A stretch of 64,000 nt of DNA, taken from Arthrobacter castelli DSM 16402 (GTDB lineage Bacteria > Actinomycetota > Actinomycetes > Actinomycetales > Micrococcaceae). The stretch spans positions 1-64,000 of the forward strand of contig NZ_AUMN01000004.1 of NCBI RefSeq assembly GCF_000430705.1, in the 5' to 3' direction. The translations under genes and the position numbers were made by a program. Within the stretch, counting starts at the first letter, position 1; each line of letters starts with the position of its first letter. Below, one piece after another: positions 18,008-26,537 of this stretch. The notes under the pieces were generated by a model that did no database searches, was not told where the DNA came from, and saw nothing but the letters and a program-made list of their open reading frames with translations.

Positions 18008-18244
18008 TCAGCCATCTCGTGCAGACCGGCGCGGCGGGGGAGGGGGAACTGGCTTGGCCGCTTGGACATCTGCCAGGTCGATCACCACCTCCGAGCTGCG
18101 CGTTTCGACCATGCAGCGTTCTTCATCGACGCTGCGCAAGTACCCCAGTGCGTCGGTCAGCCCGCCGGGTATCCGGTAGCGGACCACGACCCGCGTCCCC
18201 ACGGGTAGGGTGGTAAGTGTTTGAGCAGCACGATTTAAGGGCAC
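18008..18244 (-). CDS. Small SH3-like domain protein, stand-alone
   Basis: This is a 78-residue protein with GTG start. Residues 13-60 (LPVGTRVVVRYRIPGG, then DALGYLRSVDE and a VVIDLADV strand) resemble the N-terminal beta-barrel found in Rv0428c-like GNAT acetyltransferases, which in many actinobacteria lie next to fdxA. The C-terminus is proline-rich (KPVPPPPPRR) and stops there, with no acetyltransferase domain following. The ribosome binding site is weak. It could be a trimmed remnant of the larger enzyme or a genuine small protein. The function is unknown. Confidence 0.55.
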   Translation of the reverse strand: MPLNRAAQTLTTLPVGTRVVVRYRIPGGLTDALGYLRSVDEERCMVETRSSEVVIDLADVQAAKPVPPPPPRRSARDG

Positions 18245-18435
18245 AGCCCCATGGTAGAGGGCTGCAAAGTTTCACATCCGCCCCTCACGACTCCATCCTG
18301 CAGGCAACAAGTCCCGCACCCGGGCTCGCGCTGCCCCTCATGCGGTAGATCACGTGGGCCCGGTAGGAGTAGGCAGGGGATGTGGGGGACAATGGAAGGT
18401 GAACAGATGCGCGGATTCGAGAGGAAGGTCGGGAC

Positions 18436-18768
18436 GTGACATACGTAATCGCCCAGCCATGCGTGGATGTCAAGGACAAGGCATGCATTGAAGAATGCCC
18501 CGTTGACTGCATTTACGAGGGCGAACGCTCCCTGTACATTCATCCGGATGAGTGCGTCGACTGTGGTGCCTGTGAGCCCGTTTGCCCGGTGGAGGCCATC
18601 TACTACGAGGACGACACTCCGGAACAGTGGGCCGAATACTACAAGGCCAATGTCGAGTTCTTCGACGAAATAGGGTCCCCTGGCGGGGCCGCCAAACTCG
18701 GCAATACGCACACGGACCATCCGATTATTTCGGTGCTGCCGCCGCAGAACCAAGACGTCCAGCTGTGA
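18436..18768 (+). CDS. fdxA: Ferredoxin, 7Fe/8Fe type
   Basis: This is a 110-residue electron carrier with GTG start. Cys clusters occur at the N-terminus (IAQPC, then KACIEECPVDC) and in the second half (CVDCGACEPVCP). This is the pattern of actinobacterial FdxA with one [3Fe-4S] and one [4Fe-4S] cluster. The acidic C-terminal extension (EQWAEYYKANVEFF) is usual for the family. The stop overlaps the GTG start of dapC by 4 bases (GTGA), an arrangement that suggests coupled translation. Confidence 0.95.
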   Translation: MTYVIAQPCVDVKDKACIEECPVDCIYEGERSLYIHPDECVDCGACEPVCPVEAIYYEDDTPEQWAEYYKANVEFFDEIGSPGGAAKLGNTHTDHPIISVLPPQNQDVQL

Positions 18769-19916
18769 CGTTCGCTGCTCCGCGGGAAGGTTTCGGACTG
18801 AGTCTTCCGGATTATCCATGGAACGCCATGGCCCCGTACGTGCGGCAGGCCTCGGAACACCCGGATGGGTCCGTCAACCTTTCCATCGGAACACCCGTTG
18901 ACCCCACTGCGATGGTGGTGCAGGAGGCGCTGACTGAAGCGGCAAACGCCCCCGGCTATCCCACCACACAGGGCACGGCTCAGCTGCGGACCGCCATTGT
19001 CGATTGGTATGCCCGCCGTCGCGCCGTGCCGGACCTTGATCCGGGCGCCGTGATGCCGACCCTCGGTTCCAAAGAGCTGGTCGCGTGGCTGCCCACGCTG
19101 CTGGGGCTGGGGGCCGGCGACGTCGTCGTCCGCCCCACCGTCGCATACCCCACCTACGACATTGGTGCCTTGCTGGCCGGTGCGACTCCGGTCGCTGCCG
19201 ACAGCCTGGAGGAGCTCGACGACGAAACGCGCTCCAAAGTGCGGCTGGTGTGGGTCAACTCCCCGGCCAACCCCACCGGTATCGTGCGCAGCAAGGACCA
19301 GCTGGCCGCCGTGGTCCGTCAGGCCCGTGAAGCCGGGGCTGTCGTGGCCTCGGACGAGTGCTATGCCGAGCTCGGCTGGGACCAATGGGACAGCGATCGG
19401 GGCGGCGAACCCGTCCCCGGCATCCTGCACCCTGACGTCGCCGGAGCGGACCATCACCGGTTGCTCTCCGTCTATTCGTTGAGCAAGCAGTCCAACATGG
19501 CCGGCTACCGGGCGGCGTTTGCAGCCGGCGACGCGGAGCTGATGGCCAATCTGATCAACAGCCGCAAGCACGCCGGGATGATTGTGCCGTTCCCGGTTCA
19601 GCAGGCGATGCGTGCCGCCCTCGACGACGACGCGCATGTGGAAGCGCAGAAGGACCTGTACCGTTCGCGCCGTGAACGTTTGCTGCCCGCCTTGCGCCAG
19701 GCCGGGATCCGGGTTGAGCACTCCGAAGCAGGGCTGTACCTGTGGGGCACCGCCGGCGAAGATACCTGGACCACGGTCGGCCGGCTGGCGGCGGCGGGTA
19801 TCGTCGTCGGGCCGGGCACGTTTTACGGCCAGGCCGGGGAAGGCTTCATTCGCGTGTCCCTGACCGGAACCGACGAGCGCGTTGATGCCGCCGTTCAGCG
19901 GTTGCAGTCGTTGTAA
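18765..19916 (+). CDS. dapC: N-succinyldiaminopimelate aminotransferase
   Basis: This is a PLP-dependent fold-type I aminotransferase of the succinylase branch of lysine/DAP synthesis (383 residues). The PLP-binding lysine lies in SLSKQSNMAGYR, with NSPANPTG and SDECYAELGW upstream as cofactor-contact motifs. I chose GTG 18765 because it overlaps the ferredoxin stop and gives MTFAAPREGFG, as in actinobacterial DapC. dapD and dapE lie 5-6 kb downstream, which supports this assignment over a general aminotransferase. Confidence 0.88.
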   Translation: MTFAAPREGFGLSLPDYPWNAMAPYVRQASEHPDGSVNLSIGTPVDPTAMVVQEALTEAANAPGYPTTQGTAQLRTAIVDWYARRRAVPDLDPGAVMPTLGSKELVAWLPTLLGLGAGDVVVRPTVAYPTYDIGALLAGATPVAADSLEELDDETRSKVRLVWVNSPANPTGIVRSKDQLAAVVRQAREAGAVVASDECYAELGWDQWDSDRGGEPVPGILHPDVAGADHHRLLSVYSLSKQSNMAGYRAAFAAGDAELMANLINSRKHAGMIVPFPVQQAMRAALDDDAHVEAQKDLYRSRRERLLPALRQAGIRVEHSEAGLYLWGTAGEDTWTTVGRLAAAGIVVGPGTFYGQAGEGFIRVSLTGTDERVDAAVQRLQSL

Positions 19917-20033
19917 GTGTCAAAGAATTAGAGATCGCGGCCACCAGACGGTAGCGTTTTAGCTGAGTATGTGCATATTCGTCCGCTGGGACGGGGTGCG
20001 CCACATTCATCGTCGAACCCATAAGGGGACAAA

Positions 20034-21317
20034 ATGACCGAGCAGAACGGCGCCAGCCTGAAGTACGACGGCGGTGAGCTTGATCTCGCACGCGTAAAGG
20101 CGGCTGAAGGCAACGATGGATACGACGTGTCCAAACTGCTGAAGGAAACCGGCGCTGTCACCTTCGACCCCGGCTTCATGAACACGGCCGCGACGACGTC
20201 GGCGATCACCTATATCGACGGCGGTGAGGGGATTCTGCGGTACCGCGGGTACCCGATTGACCAGCTCGCGCAGAACTCGAGCTTCCTGGAAGTTTCCTAC
20301 CTGCTCATTTATGGGGAGCTCCCGAGCGCGTCCCAGCTGCACGCGTTCGACGAGCGGATCCGCCGTCATACATTGCTGCACGAGGACCTGAAGGGGTTCT
20401 TCGGCGGCTTCCCGCGCGATGCCCATCCGATGCCGGTGCTGTCTTCGGCGGTGTCGGCGCTGTCGACCTTCTACCAGGATTCGCTGGATCCCTTCGACGA
20501 CGAGCAGGTTGAGCTGTCGACCATCCGCCTGATGGCCAAACTGCCGGTCATCGCGGCCTACGCGCACAAGAAATCCATGGGCCAGCCGATGCTGTACCCG
20601 GACAACTCCATGAACCTGGTGGAGAACTTCATGCGGCTCTCGTTCGGTTTGCCTGCCGAGCCGTACGAGATGGATCCGACCATGGTGAAGGCGCTCGACC
20701 TGCTGCTCATCCTCCACGCGGACCACGAGCAGAACTGTTCCACGTCCACAGTCCGGCTGGTGGGCAGCTCCAACGCGAATATGTTCGCCTCCATTTCGGC
20801 AGGGATTAATGCGCTCTTCGGGCCGCTGCACGGCGGTGCCAACGAAGCGGTGTTGAACATGCTCCGCGACATTCAGTCCTCGGGCACCGCGCCGGAGGAC
20901 TTCATGGAGAAGGTGAAGAACAAGGAAGCCGGCGTGAAGCTGATGGGCTTCGGACACCGCGTGTACAAGAACTACGACCCGCGGGCGAAGATCGTCAAGG
21001 ACACCGCGCACGACATCCTCTCCAAGCTGGGCGGCAACGACGAACTGCTCGATATCGCCATGCGGCTCGAGGAGAAGGCGCTGGCCGACGACTACTTCAT
21101 CGAACGCAAGCTTTACCCGAACGTGGACTTCTATACAGGCCTGATCTACAAGGCCATGGGCTTCCCGGAGAAGATGTTCACCGTGCTGTTCGCGATTGGA
21201 CGGCTGCCGGGCTGGATCGCCCAGTGGCGGGAAATGATGCAGGACCAGCAAACCAAGATCGGCCGTCCGCGCCAGCTCTACACCGGACACACCGAACGGA
21301 ACTACCCCGCGCGGTAG
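20034..21317 (+). CDS. gltA: Citrate synthase
   Basis: This 427-residue enzyme condenses acetyl-CoA and oxaloacetate at the entry of the TCA cycle. It is the hexameric, NADH-type (type II) form: the N-terminus has GFMNTAATTSAITYIDG, the active-site His segment is GPLHGGANEAV, and the second active-site region is GFGHRVYKNYDPRAK. The C-terminus ends RNYPAR. It is transcribed alone, with an AAGGGG-like ribosome binding site before the ATG. A long palindrome follows about 90 bases after the stop. Confidence 0.97.
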   Translation: MTEQNGASLKYDGGELDLARVKAAEGNDGYDVSKLLKETGAVTFDPGFMNTAATTSAITYIDGGEGILRYRGYPIDQLAQNSSFLEVSYLLIYGELPSASQLHAFDERIRRHTLLHEDLKGFFGGFPRDAHPMPVLSSAVSALSTFYQDSLDPFDDEQVELSTIRLMAKLPVIAAYAHKKSMGQPMLYPDNSMNLVENFMRLSFGLPAEPYEMDPTMVKALDLLLILHADHEQNCSTSTVRLVGSSNANMFASISAGINALFGPLHGGANEAVLNMLRDIQSSGTAPEDFMEKVKNKEAGVKLMGFGHRVYKNYDPRAKIVKDTAHDILSKLGGNDELLDIAMRLEEKALADDYFIERKLYPNVDFYTGLIYKAMGFPEKMFTVLFAIGRLPGWIAQWREMMQDQQTKIGRPRQLYTGHTERNYPAR

Positions 21318-21402
21318 GTTCGGCCGCCACACGCCATGAATTGGTGCGTCAACCCCTGATTGTTGGTGCTCTGGTCGCTGGCGGGGTCCTCGGCGGGTGA
21401 AA

Positions 21403-21464
21403 TCCCTCCGGAATGGGACAAATAACCGGCGGCGCCGCCGGTCAAATGTCCCATACCGGAGGGA
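21403..21464. repeat. 62-bp imperfect palindrome between gltA and galE
   Basis: The left arm (21405-21433, starting CCTCCGGAATGGGACA) and right arm (21434-21462) pair at 25 of 29 positions with no loop bases, and two further pairs extend the ends to 21403 and 21464. It lies between two convergent genes, so it may act as a bidirectional terminator. Its length and internal symmetry also fit a REP- or MITE-like mobile repeat. Confidence 0.75.
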
Positions 21465-21552
21465 AGTGGGATTGGTGGGGAACTCCACGGCCCGCTGGGC
21501 GATGCGCACGTCCCGGCCGCTGATACGCGGACCGCTTCGCGCCGGCCAGCCC

Positions 21553-22569
21553 TTACGCGGCGTCGTACCCGTTGGGGTTGTTCTTCTGCCAGCGCCAGTG
21601 GTCCTCGCACATCTGCGCCAGCGACCGGTCCGCTGACCATCCCAGATCGGAAAGCGCCGCCGACGGGTCGGCGTAGCTGACGGCCGCATCGCCGGGGCGC
21701 CGCGGCGCGATCTCGCTGGGCAACTCATGTCCGACCGCTTTTTCGAAGGCGGCGAGCACCTCAAGCACCGACGATCCCTTGCCTGTCCCCAGGTTCCAAC
21801 GGTGCACTCCGGGGTGCTCCGGCAGGTAGTTAAGCGCCGCCAGATGTCCGGTAGCCAGATCCACCACGTGGATGTAGTCCCGGATGCAGGTGCCGTCGGG
21901 GGTGGGGTAGTCGTTGCCGAAGATGCGCAGTCTCTCCCGGCGTCCCACGGCCACTTGGGCGATGAACGGCAACAGGTTGTTGGGAATCCCCTGAGGGTCT
22001 TCGCCAATCCTGCCCGACTCGTGGGCGCCAACGGGGTTGAAGTACCGCAGCAGCGCCACGGACCAGCGCGGATCCGCGGTGGCAAGGTCGGTGAGGATGT
22101 CCTCGATCTGTTCCTTGGTCCGCCCGTATGGGTTCGTGGCATTGAGTTCCATCTTCTCCAGCAGCGGAACTTCCTCGCTCGCCCCGTACACAGTCGCCGA
22201 GGAGCTGAACACAATGGAACGGACTTCATGGGTATCCATGACGCGCAATAACGAGAGCGTGCCTGCCACGTTGTTGTGGTAGTAGTGCAGCGGCTCGGAA
22301 ACGGACTGCCCGACCGCCTTCAGGCCGGCAAAATGGATCACGGCGTCGATAGGCGCCTTGCCGAAGACGGCGCTGAGAGCGGCTTCGTCCAGCAGGTCCA
22401 GCTGATGGAAGGTGAGCTGCTTCCCGCCAAGCTCCTCCACCCGCTTCAGCGACTCCCGACTGGAGTTGGAGAGATTATCGACGACGACGACGTCGTGGCC
22501 CGCCTGCAATAGCTCCAGTGTGGTGTGTGATCCGATATATCCGCTACCGCCGGTGACGAGAATTCTCAT
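21553..22569 (-). CDS. galE: UDP-glucose 4-epimerase
   Basis: This 338-residue extended short-chain dehydrogenase interconverts UDP-glucose and UDP-galactose and supplies galactose units for glycans and galactose catabolism. The NAD-binding motif is GGSGYIGSH, the catalytic Ser/Thr lies in FSSSATVYG, and the YxxxK pair is YGRTK. The C-terminal sugar-binding part has TPDGTCIRDYIHV and RPGDAAVSYAD. No other Leloir genes are adjacent. It converges on gltA across the palindrome. Confidence 0.95.
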   Translation of the reverse strand: MRILVTGGSGYIGSHTTLELLQAGHDVVVVDNLSNSSRESLKRVEELGGKQLTFHQLDLLDEAALSAVFGKAPIDAVIHFAGLKAVGQSVSEPLHYYHNNVAGTLSLLRVMDTHEVRSIVFSSSATVYGASEEVPLLEKMELNATNPYGRTKEQIEDILTDLATADPRWSVALLRYFNPVGAHESGRIGEDPQGIPNNLLPFIAQVAVGRRERLRIFGNDYPTPDGTCIRDYIHVVDLATGHLAALNYLPEHPGVHRWNLGTGKGSSVLEVLAAFEKAVGHELPSEIAPRRPGDAAVSYADPSAALSDLGWSADRSLAQMCEDHWRWQKNNPNGYDAA

Positions 22570-22742
22570 AGCGCAAGCCTATTTCACCTTGTCCCGAATG
22601 AACGAAAGTCCGTCGGGGCAGGGGCCCTTGCTCCGCCCGCCGTCCCAACCACCCCGCCCCGGCCAGTCCAAGGGGTGGAGTACTGCCGCCACAGGGGCTA
22701 CCCTAGGTGCAAACCTGTTGCCGGCTTCAGCGAGGAACCACG

Positions 22743-23354
22743 ATGCACCACTCCGGTGGCCCCGGCTGGGACATCACAGTGGACACCTCGTCCGTCATGC
22801 TCACGGCACTCTACCTGCGCGATGCCGCTGGTCTGGAGGGAACAGGCACTCCCGCAGTTTCCCCGGCGAGCCCGAAGGTCCGGACGGTGGATCCACGGCA
22901 GACAGTTGCCCATTGCGGAGGGGTAGCGGAATTGCGTGACCAGTGGAGCCGGTGGTGGAAGTCACTGGCGACGGGGCGTCCCGAAGCGGTGACCAACCTG
23001 GATCCTCCGGAATTCTCAGTCTTCACCGGAGTTCCGGCGCTGCAGCGGTTCTGCCAGGCACACTACGGGGCAGCGATGACATGGGGACGGGAACGCCGCA
23101 GCGAGTACACCAAGCTTCAGACTCGGCGCGAGGCCACCGGACGGTCGGAGATCTTCGCGAACCTCGTCGAGGAACGGGAGATGGAACTGGGCCGGGACGC
23201 GCGCGCTTTCACGCTCAACATCATTGAACTGCCGCTGAGCGAGGCGCGTGCCTGGTATATCGAGCCGCAGCGGCTCATCATGAGCCAGAGCCTGCCCGAC
23301 GACGAGGAAGACCTGCGCAGTTTCGTGCAGCCGGTTATCGAGCTGCTGGTGTAA
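22743..23354 (+). CDS. Conserved actinobacterial hypothetical protein
   Basis: This 203-residue protein has no signal peptide and no recognised catalytic motif. The N-terminal half includes GPGWDITVDTSSVML and PEFSVFTGVPALQRF. The C-terminal half is helical (RRSEYTKLQTRREATGR) and ends in a strand-rich segment with WYIEPQRLIMSQSL. The ATG at 22743 (MHHSGG) with GAGGAACC upstream is preferred over GTG at 22707. I do not recognise the family. It stands alone on the plus strand between galE and a minus-strand gene pair. Confidence 0.6.
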   Translation: MHHSGGPGWDITVDTSSVMLTALYLRDAAGLEGTGTPAVSPASPKVRTVDPRQTVAHCGGVAELRDQWSRWWKSLATGRPEAVTNLDPPEFSVFTGVPALQRFCQAHYGAAMTWGRERRSEYTKLQTRREATGRSEIFANLVEEREMELGRDARAFTLNIIELPLSEARAWYIEPQRLIMSQSLPDDEEDLRSFVQPVIELLV

Positions 23355-23366
23355 TCGCCGGGCCCG

Positions 23367-24224
23367 CTATTCCTTAATATCGTCCGGGCCGGCGAGGGTA
23401 ATGCGGACGGTGTCCGACGTGGTCTCCGCGACCGACCATTGGGCCTGTTCACGGGACCACTTCAGGCCGGCGTAGTCCACTCCGGTGATGTTCAGCGCCT
23501 TGGCGTTGGCCACTGCCCACTGGGCTATGGCCCACCCGGTGCTGCCTTGTGCCTGGACCAGCACCTGCCGCCCGCTGACCGACGTCGAATGTTCCCCGAA
23601 CGCCGTCGTCAGCTGCCCGAGCACCTGCTGCGGGTCGCCAACGGTTGTCGGCTGGCGAAGCACGCAATTCAAGGCTCCGGTGGACTGGCCGGTCAATGCC
23701 GAGGCGAAGGCCCGGGCCTCGGCCTCATGATCGGCGTACGCGGCCGGGAACGCAGACCGCTGCACCTGCTGCGCCGCATCCGTAACGGCGAGATTCTCGT
23801 AGCCCTCAATCTCGACCAGCACGTCGTAAAACGCATTGGTGGCGTAGACGGGGTCCATCAACTGTTCAGTGGTGCCCCAGCCCTGGGACGGGCGTTGCTG
23901 GAACAGCCCGACCGAGTCCCGGTCACCGTAGTCGATATTGCGCAGCTTCGATTCCTGGATGGCCGTCGCCAGGGCAATGGAGGCGGCGCGCGGCGGCAGA
24001 CCGCGCTTCACCGACAATCCCGCAATCAGGGCCGCGTTGGCCGCCTGATCGGGATCGAGCTCATAGGATTCAGGGCCGACGACGGCGGTGCAGCGCTCGC
24101 GAACCAGCGTCTGGTTCTGGGTCAGGTAAGTGACGGCCACGGCGATGCCGCCAACCACCACCACGAGAAGGACCGCAAGCACCGCGAACCCTCTCAATCG
24201 GCGCCTGAATCTGCGATCGTCCAC
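23367..24224 (-). CDS. Membrane-anchored lysozyme-like (SLT-type) hypothetical protein
   Basis: This 285-residue protein has one N-terminal transmembrane anchor (residues about 12-36), with the rest outside the membrane. Residues around 90-115 contain ATAIQESKLRN and VGLFQQRPSQGWG, which resemble the Glu-bearing ES motif and GLxQ motif of soluble lytic transglycosylase folds. The rest is not recognised. The GTG start shares one base with the dapD stop (TAGTG), so it is coupled to dapD. A role in cell-wall remodelling is plausible, given that DapD makes a peptidoglycan precursor, but unproven. Confidence 0.65.
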   Translation of the reverse strand: MDDRRFRRRLRGFAVLAVLLVVVVGGIAVAVTYLTQNQTLVRERCTAVVGPESYELDPDQAANAALIAGLSVKRGLPPRAASIALATAIQESKLRNIDYGDRDSVGLFQQRPSQGWGTTEQLMDPVYATNAFYDVLVEIEGYENLAVTDAAQQVQRSAFPAAYADHEAEARAFASALTGQSTGALNCVLRQPTTVGDPQQVLGQLTTAFGEHSTSVSGRQVLVQAQGSTGWAIAQWAVANAKALNITGVDYAGLKWSREQAQWSVAETTSDTVRITLAGPDDIKE

Positions 24225-25279
24225 TAGTTGGCGTGCAAAGCTTCGTTCAGCGCAACGGTCTGACCCTGGCGGGGGAGTGCCTCCACTTCGCCTGAGGTGG
24301 AGTTGCGCCGGAACAACAGGTTCGGCACCGTGGACAGCTCGACGGCCTTGACGATGCGCCCGCGCGCCGGCTGCCCGGACTGGCCGTCGGCAGACTGCAC
24401 CCCGCCGGCGGAGTCAGCGGAACTTGCCAGGTCCTCGGTGGGACGGTCGGAGGGGACGACGATGCGCACCCGGGTTCCCGCGGTGACGTAGAGTCCGGCC
24501 TCCACCACGCAGTCGTCGCCAATGCTGATGCCGACCCCGGAGTTGGCGCCGAGCAGCACCCGCTCGCCGAGGGAGATTTTCTCCTTGCCGCCGCCGGAGA
24601 GGGTGCCCATGATGGATGCCCCTCCGCCGACGTCGGTCCCGTTGCCGATCACCACGCCGGCCGAAATCCGTCCCTCCACCATGGAGGCGCCCAGCGTACC
24701 GGCGTTGAAGTTCACGAAGCCCTCGTGCATCACCGTGGATCCGGTCGCCAGATGCGCGCCGAGGCGGACCCGGTCGGTGTCGGCGATCCGGACGCCGGCG
24801 GGGACCACGTAGTCGCTCATCCGGGGGAACTTGTCGATGCCGTAGACCTGCACGGGGCCGCGGCGGCGCAGCTTCAGCCGGGTCAGTTCAAAGTCTTCCG
24901 GCCGGCACGGGCCGAAGTTTGTCCACACCACGTTCGCCAGCTTGCCGAACACGCCCTCCATGTTCAGGCTGTTCGGGCGCACCAGGCGGTGGGAGAGCAA
25001 GTGCAGCCGCAGGTAGGCGTCGGCGGCATCCACCGGCGCGGCATCGAGGTCGATGTCGGCGGAAACGGCCTGCAGGGTCACGTCGCGGTCGGTGTCGGCC
25101 CCGTCGGCCGCGACCTGGGACAGCTCCAACGCGATCGCCTGGTCCGCGTCCGCCATTGCCCCGAGCGCCGGGGCCGGGTACCAGACGTCCAGAACGGTTG
25201 AATCGGCGGCGACGGTGGCCAATCCGAATCCGTAAGCGCGGCGTGAAGATGCAGTGTCGTTTTCGGCAGCTGAAGTCAT
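24224..25279 (-). CDS. dapD: Tetrahydrodipicolinate N-succinyltransferase, actinobacterial type
   Basis: This 351-residue enzyme adds succinyl to tetrahydrodipicolinate in DAP/lysine synthesis. The C-terminal half is a left-handed parallel beta-helix with hexapeptide-like repeats (VRLGAHLATGSTVMHEG, GTDVGGGASIMGTL, ISLGERVLLGANSG). The long N-terminal domain is typical of the actinobacterial class, not the shorter E. coli type. It is divergent from dapE with 68 bases between, so the two enzymes of consecutive pathway steps probably share a control region. Confidence 0.93.
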   Translation of the reverse strand: MTSAAENDTASSRRAYGFGLATVAADSTVLDVWYPAPALGAMADADQAIALELSQVAADGADTDRDVTLQAVSADIDLDAAPVDAADAYLRLHLLSHRLVRPNSLNMEGVFGKLANVVWTNFGPCRPEDFELTRLKLRRRGPVQVYGIDKFPRMSDYVVPAGVRIADTDRVRLGAHLATGSTVMHEGFVNFNAGTLGASMVEGRISAGVVIGNGTDVGGGASIMGTLSGGGKEKISLGERVLLGANSGVGISIGDDCVVEAGLYVTAGTRVRIVVPSDRPTEDLASSADSAGGVQSADGQSGQPARGRIVKAVELSTVPNLLFRRNSTSGEVEALPRQGQTVALNEALHAN

Positions 25280-25347
25280 GCCTGCCAGTTTATCCGCGCC
25301 AGAGGCTGAACCATACTCGCGCGCTGTCGTCGTCGTAGTCTTGTCAC

Positions 25348-26433
25348 GTGACTACTTTGGACAATCATCTTCAGCTGCAGGACGTGGCCTCGCTCACCGC
25401 GGCGCTGCTCGACATTGAGAGCGTCTCCGGCAACGAACGGCAGATCGCCGACGACGTCGAGGCGGCCTTGACTGCCCTCGGCCACTTGGAAGTGGTCCGC
25501 GACGGCGATGCCATCATGGCGCGGACGAACCTGGGCCACGATGAGCGTGTGGTGCTGGCCGGGCATCTGGACACTGTCCCGCTGCCCACGACGGAAGGCT
25601 CGCGGGGGACCGTGCCGTCCCACTGGGACGGGTCCTCTCTGTTTGGACGCGGAGCGACGGATATGAAGGGCGGGGTGGCTGTTCAACTGGCGCTCGCCGC
25701 GGGGCTGGCGGCGCCCAACCGGGACGTGACGTATGTCTTTTACGACCACGAGGAGGTCGAAGCGTCGCTGAGCGGGCTGGGTAGGCTGGCGGAACATTAT
25801 CCCGGGTGGCTGCAGGCGGATTTCGCCATCCTGCTGGAACCGACCAACGGGAACGTCGAGGGCGGCTGCAACGGCACCGCGCGTTTCGACGTGACGACGA
25901 CGGGCAAGGCCGCCCATTCCGCCCGGGCCTGGATGGGGGCCAACGCGATCCACGCAGCGGCGCCGGTGCTGACCCGGCTGAGCGACTACGAACCCGCCGC
26001 CGTCAATGTCGATGGGCTGGACTTCCGGGAGAGCCTGAATGCAGTGCGGATCCAAGGCGGAAAGGCCGGCAATGTTATTCCGGACCACAACGTGGTCGAA
26101 GTGAACTACCGTTTCGCCCCGGATAAAACCGAGCAGCAGGCCCATGAACACGTGCGGCAACTGCTGGACGGATTCGACGTCGTCGTCACCGATTCTTCGG
26201 CCGGCGCCAAGCCGGGCCTGAACCACCCTGCCGCCGCGAGCTTCGTCGAAGCGGTCGGGGCGGAAGCAAAGCCCAAGTACGGCTGGACCGACGTCGCCCG
26301 TTTCAGCGAGCTCGGGGTTCCGGCAGTGAACTTCGGCCCGGGTGACTCGTTGCTCGCGCACAGCGATGACGAGCACGTGTCCGCGGAGGCCATTCGGGAC
26401 TGTCTGGCCGCGCTGACGCGCTGGCTGTCCTGA
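25348..26433 (+). CDS. dapE: Succinyl-diaminopimelate desuccinylase
   Basis: This 361-residue M20-family zinc hydrolase releases LL-DAP from N-succinyl-LL-DAP. Metal-binding and catalytic motifs are visible: AGHLDTVPL, GRGATDMKGG, YDHEEVEA, and a C-terminal HSDDEHV. A dimerisation domain lies between (GNVEGGCNGTARFDVTTTGKAAHSA, shortened here to its key GGCNGT and GKAAHSA). The GTG at 25348 gives the normal length. It is divergent from dapD. Together with dapC at 18765, three pathway steps are encoded in this region. Confidence 0.93.
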   Translation: MTTLDNHLQLQDVASLTAALLDIESVSGNERQIADDVEAALTALGHLEVVRDGDAIMARTNLGHDERVVLAGHLDTVPLPTTEGSRGTVPSHWDGSSLFGRGATDMKGGVAVQLALAAGLAAPNRDVTYVFYDHEEVEASLSGLGRLAEHYPGWLQADFAILLEPTNGNVEGGCNGTARFDVTTTGKAAHSARAWMGANAIHAAAPVLTRLSDYEPAAVNVDGLDFRESLNAVRIQGGKAGNVIPDHNVVEVNYRFAPDKTEQQAHEHVRQLLDGFDVVVTDSSAGAKPGLNHPAAASFVEAVGAEAKPKYGWTDVARFSELGVPAVNFGPGDSLLAHSDDEHVSAEAIRDCLAALTRWLS

Positions 26434-26537
26434 CCGGGGACGGATCAGCTTGCGGCGGGACACGTCCTGTCAGCTGGCCGGCTTCCGGCGAATGGCCCGC
26501 CTTGCCGCGGGCGCCTTCCGGCGACCGGCGGCGCCGG

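Noticed and set aside
20007-22229. A 740-codon open frame on the minus strand opposite gltA and galE
   Set aside because: It lies antisense to gltA, a clear citrate synthase, and in another frame of galE. Its residues are dominated by Arg, Gly, His and Gln, typical of reading a high-GC gene in the wrong frame.
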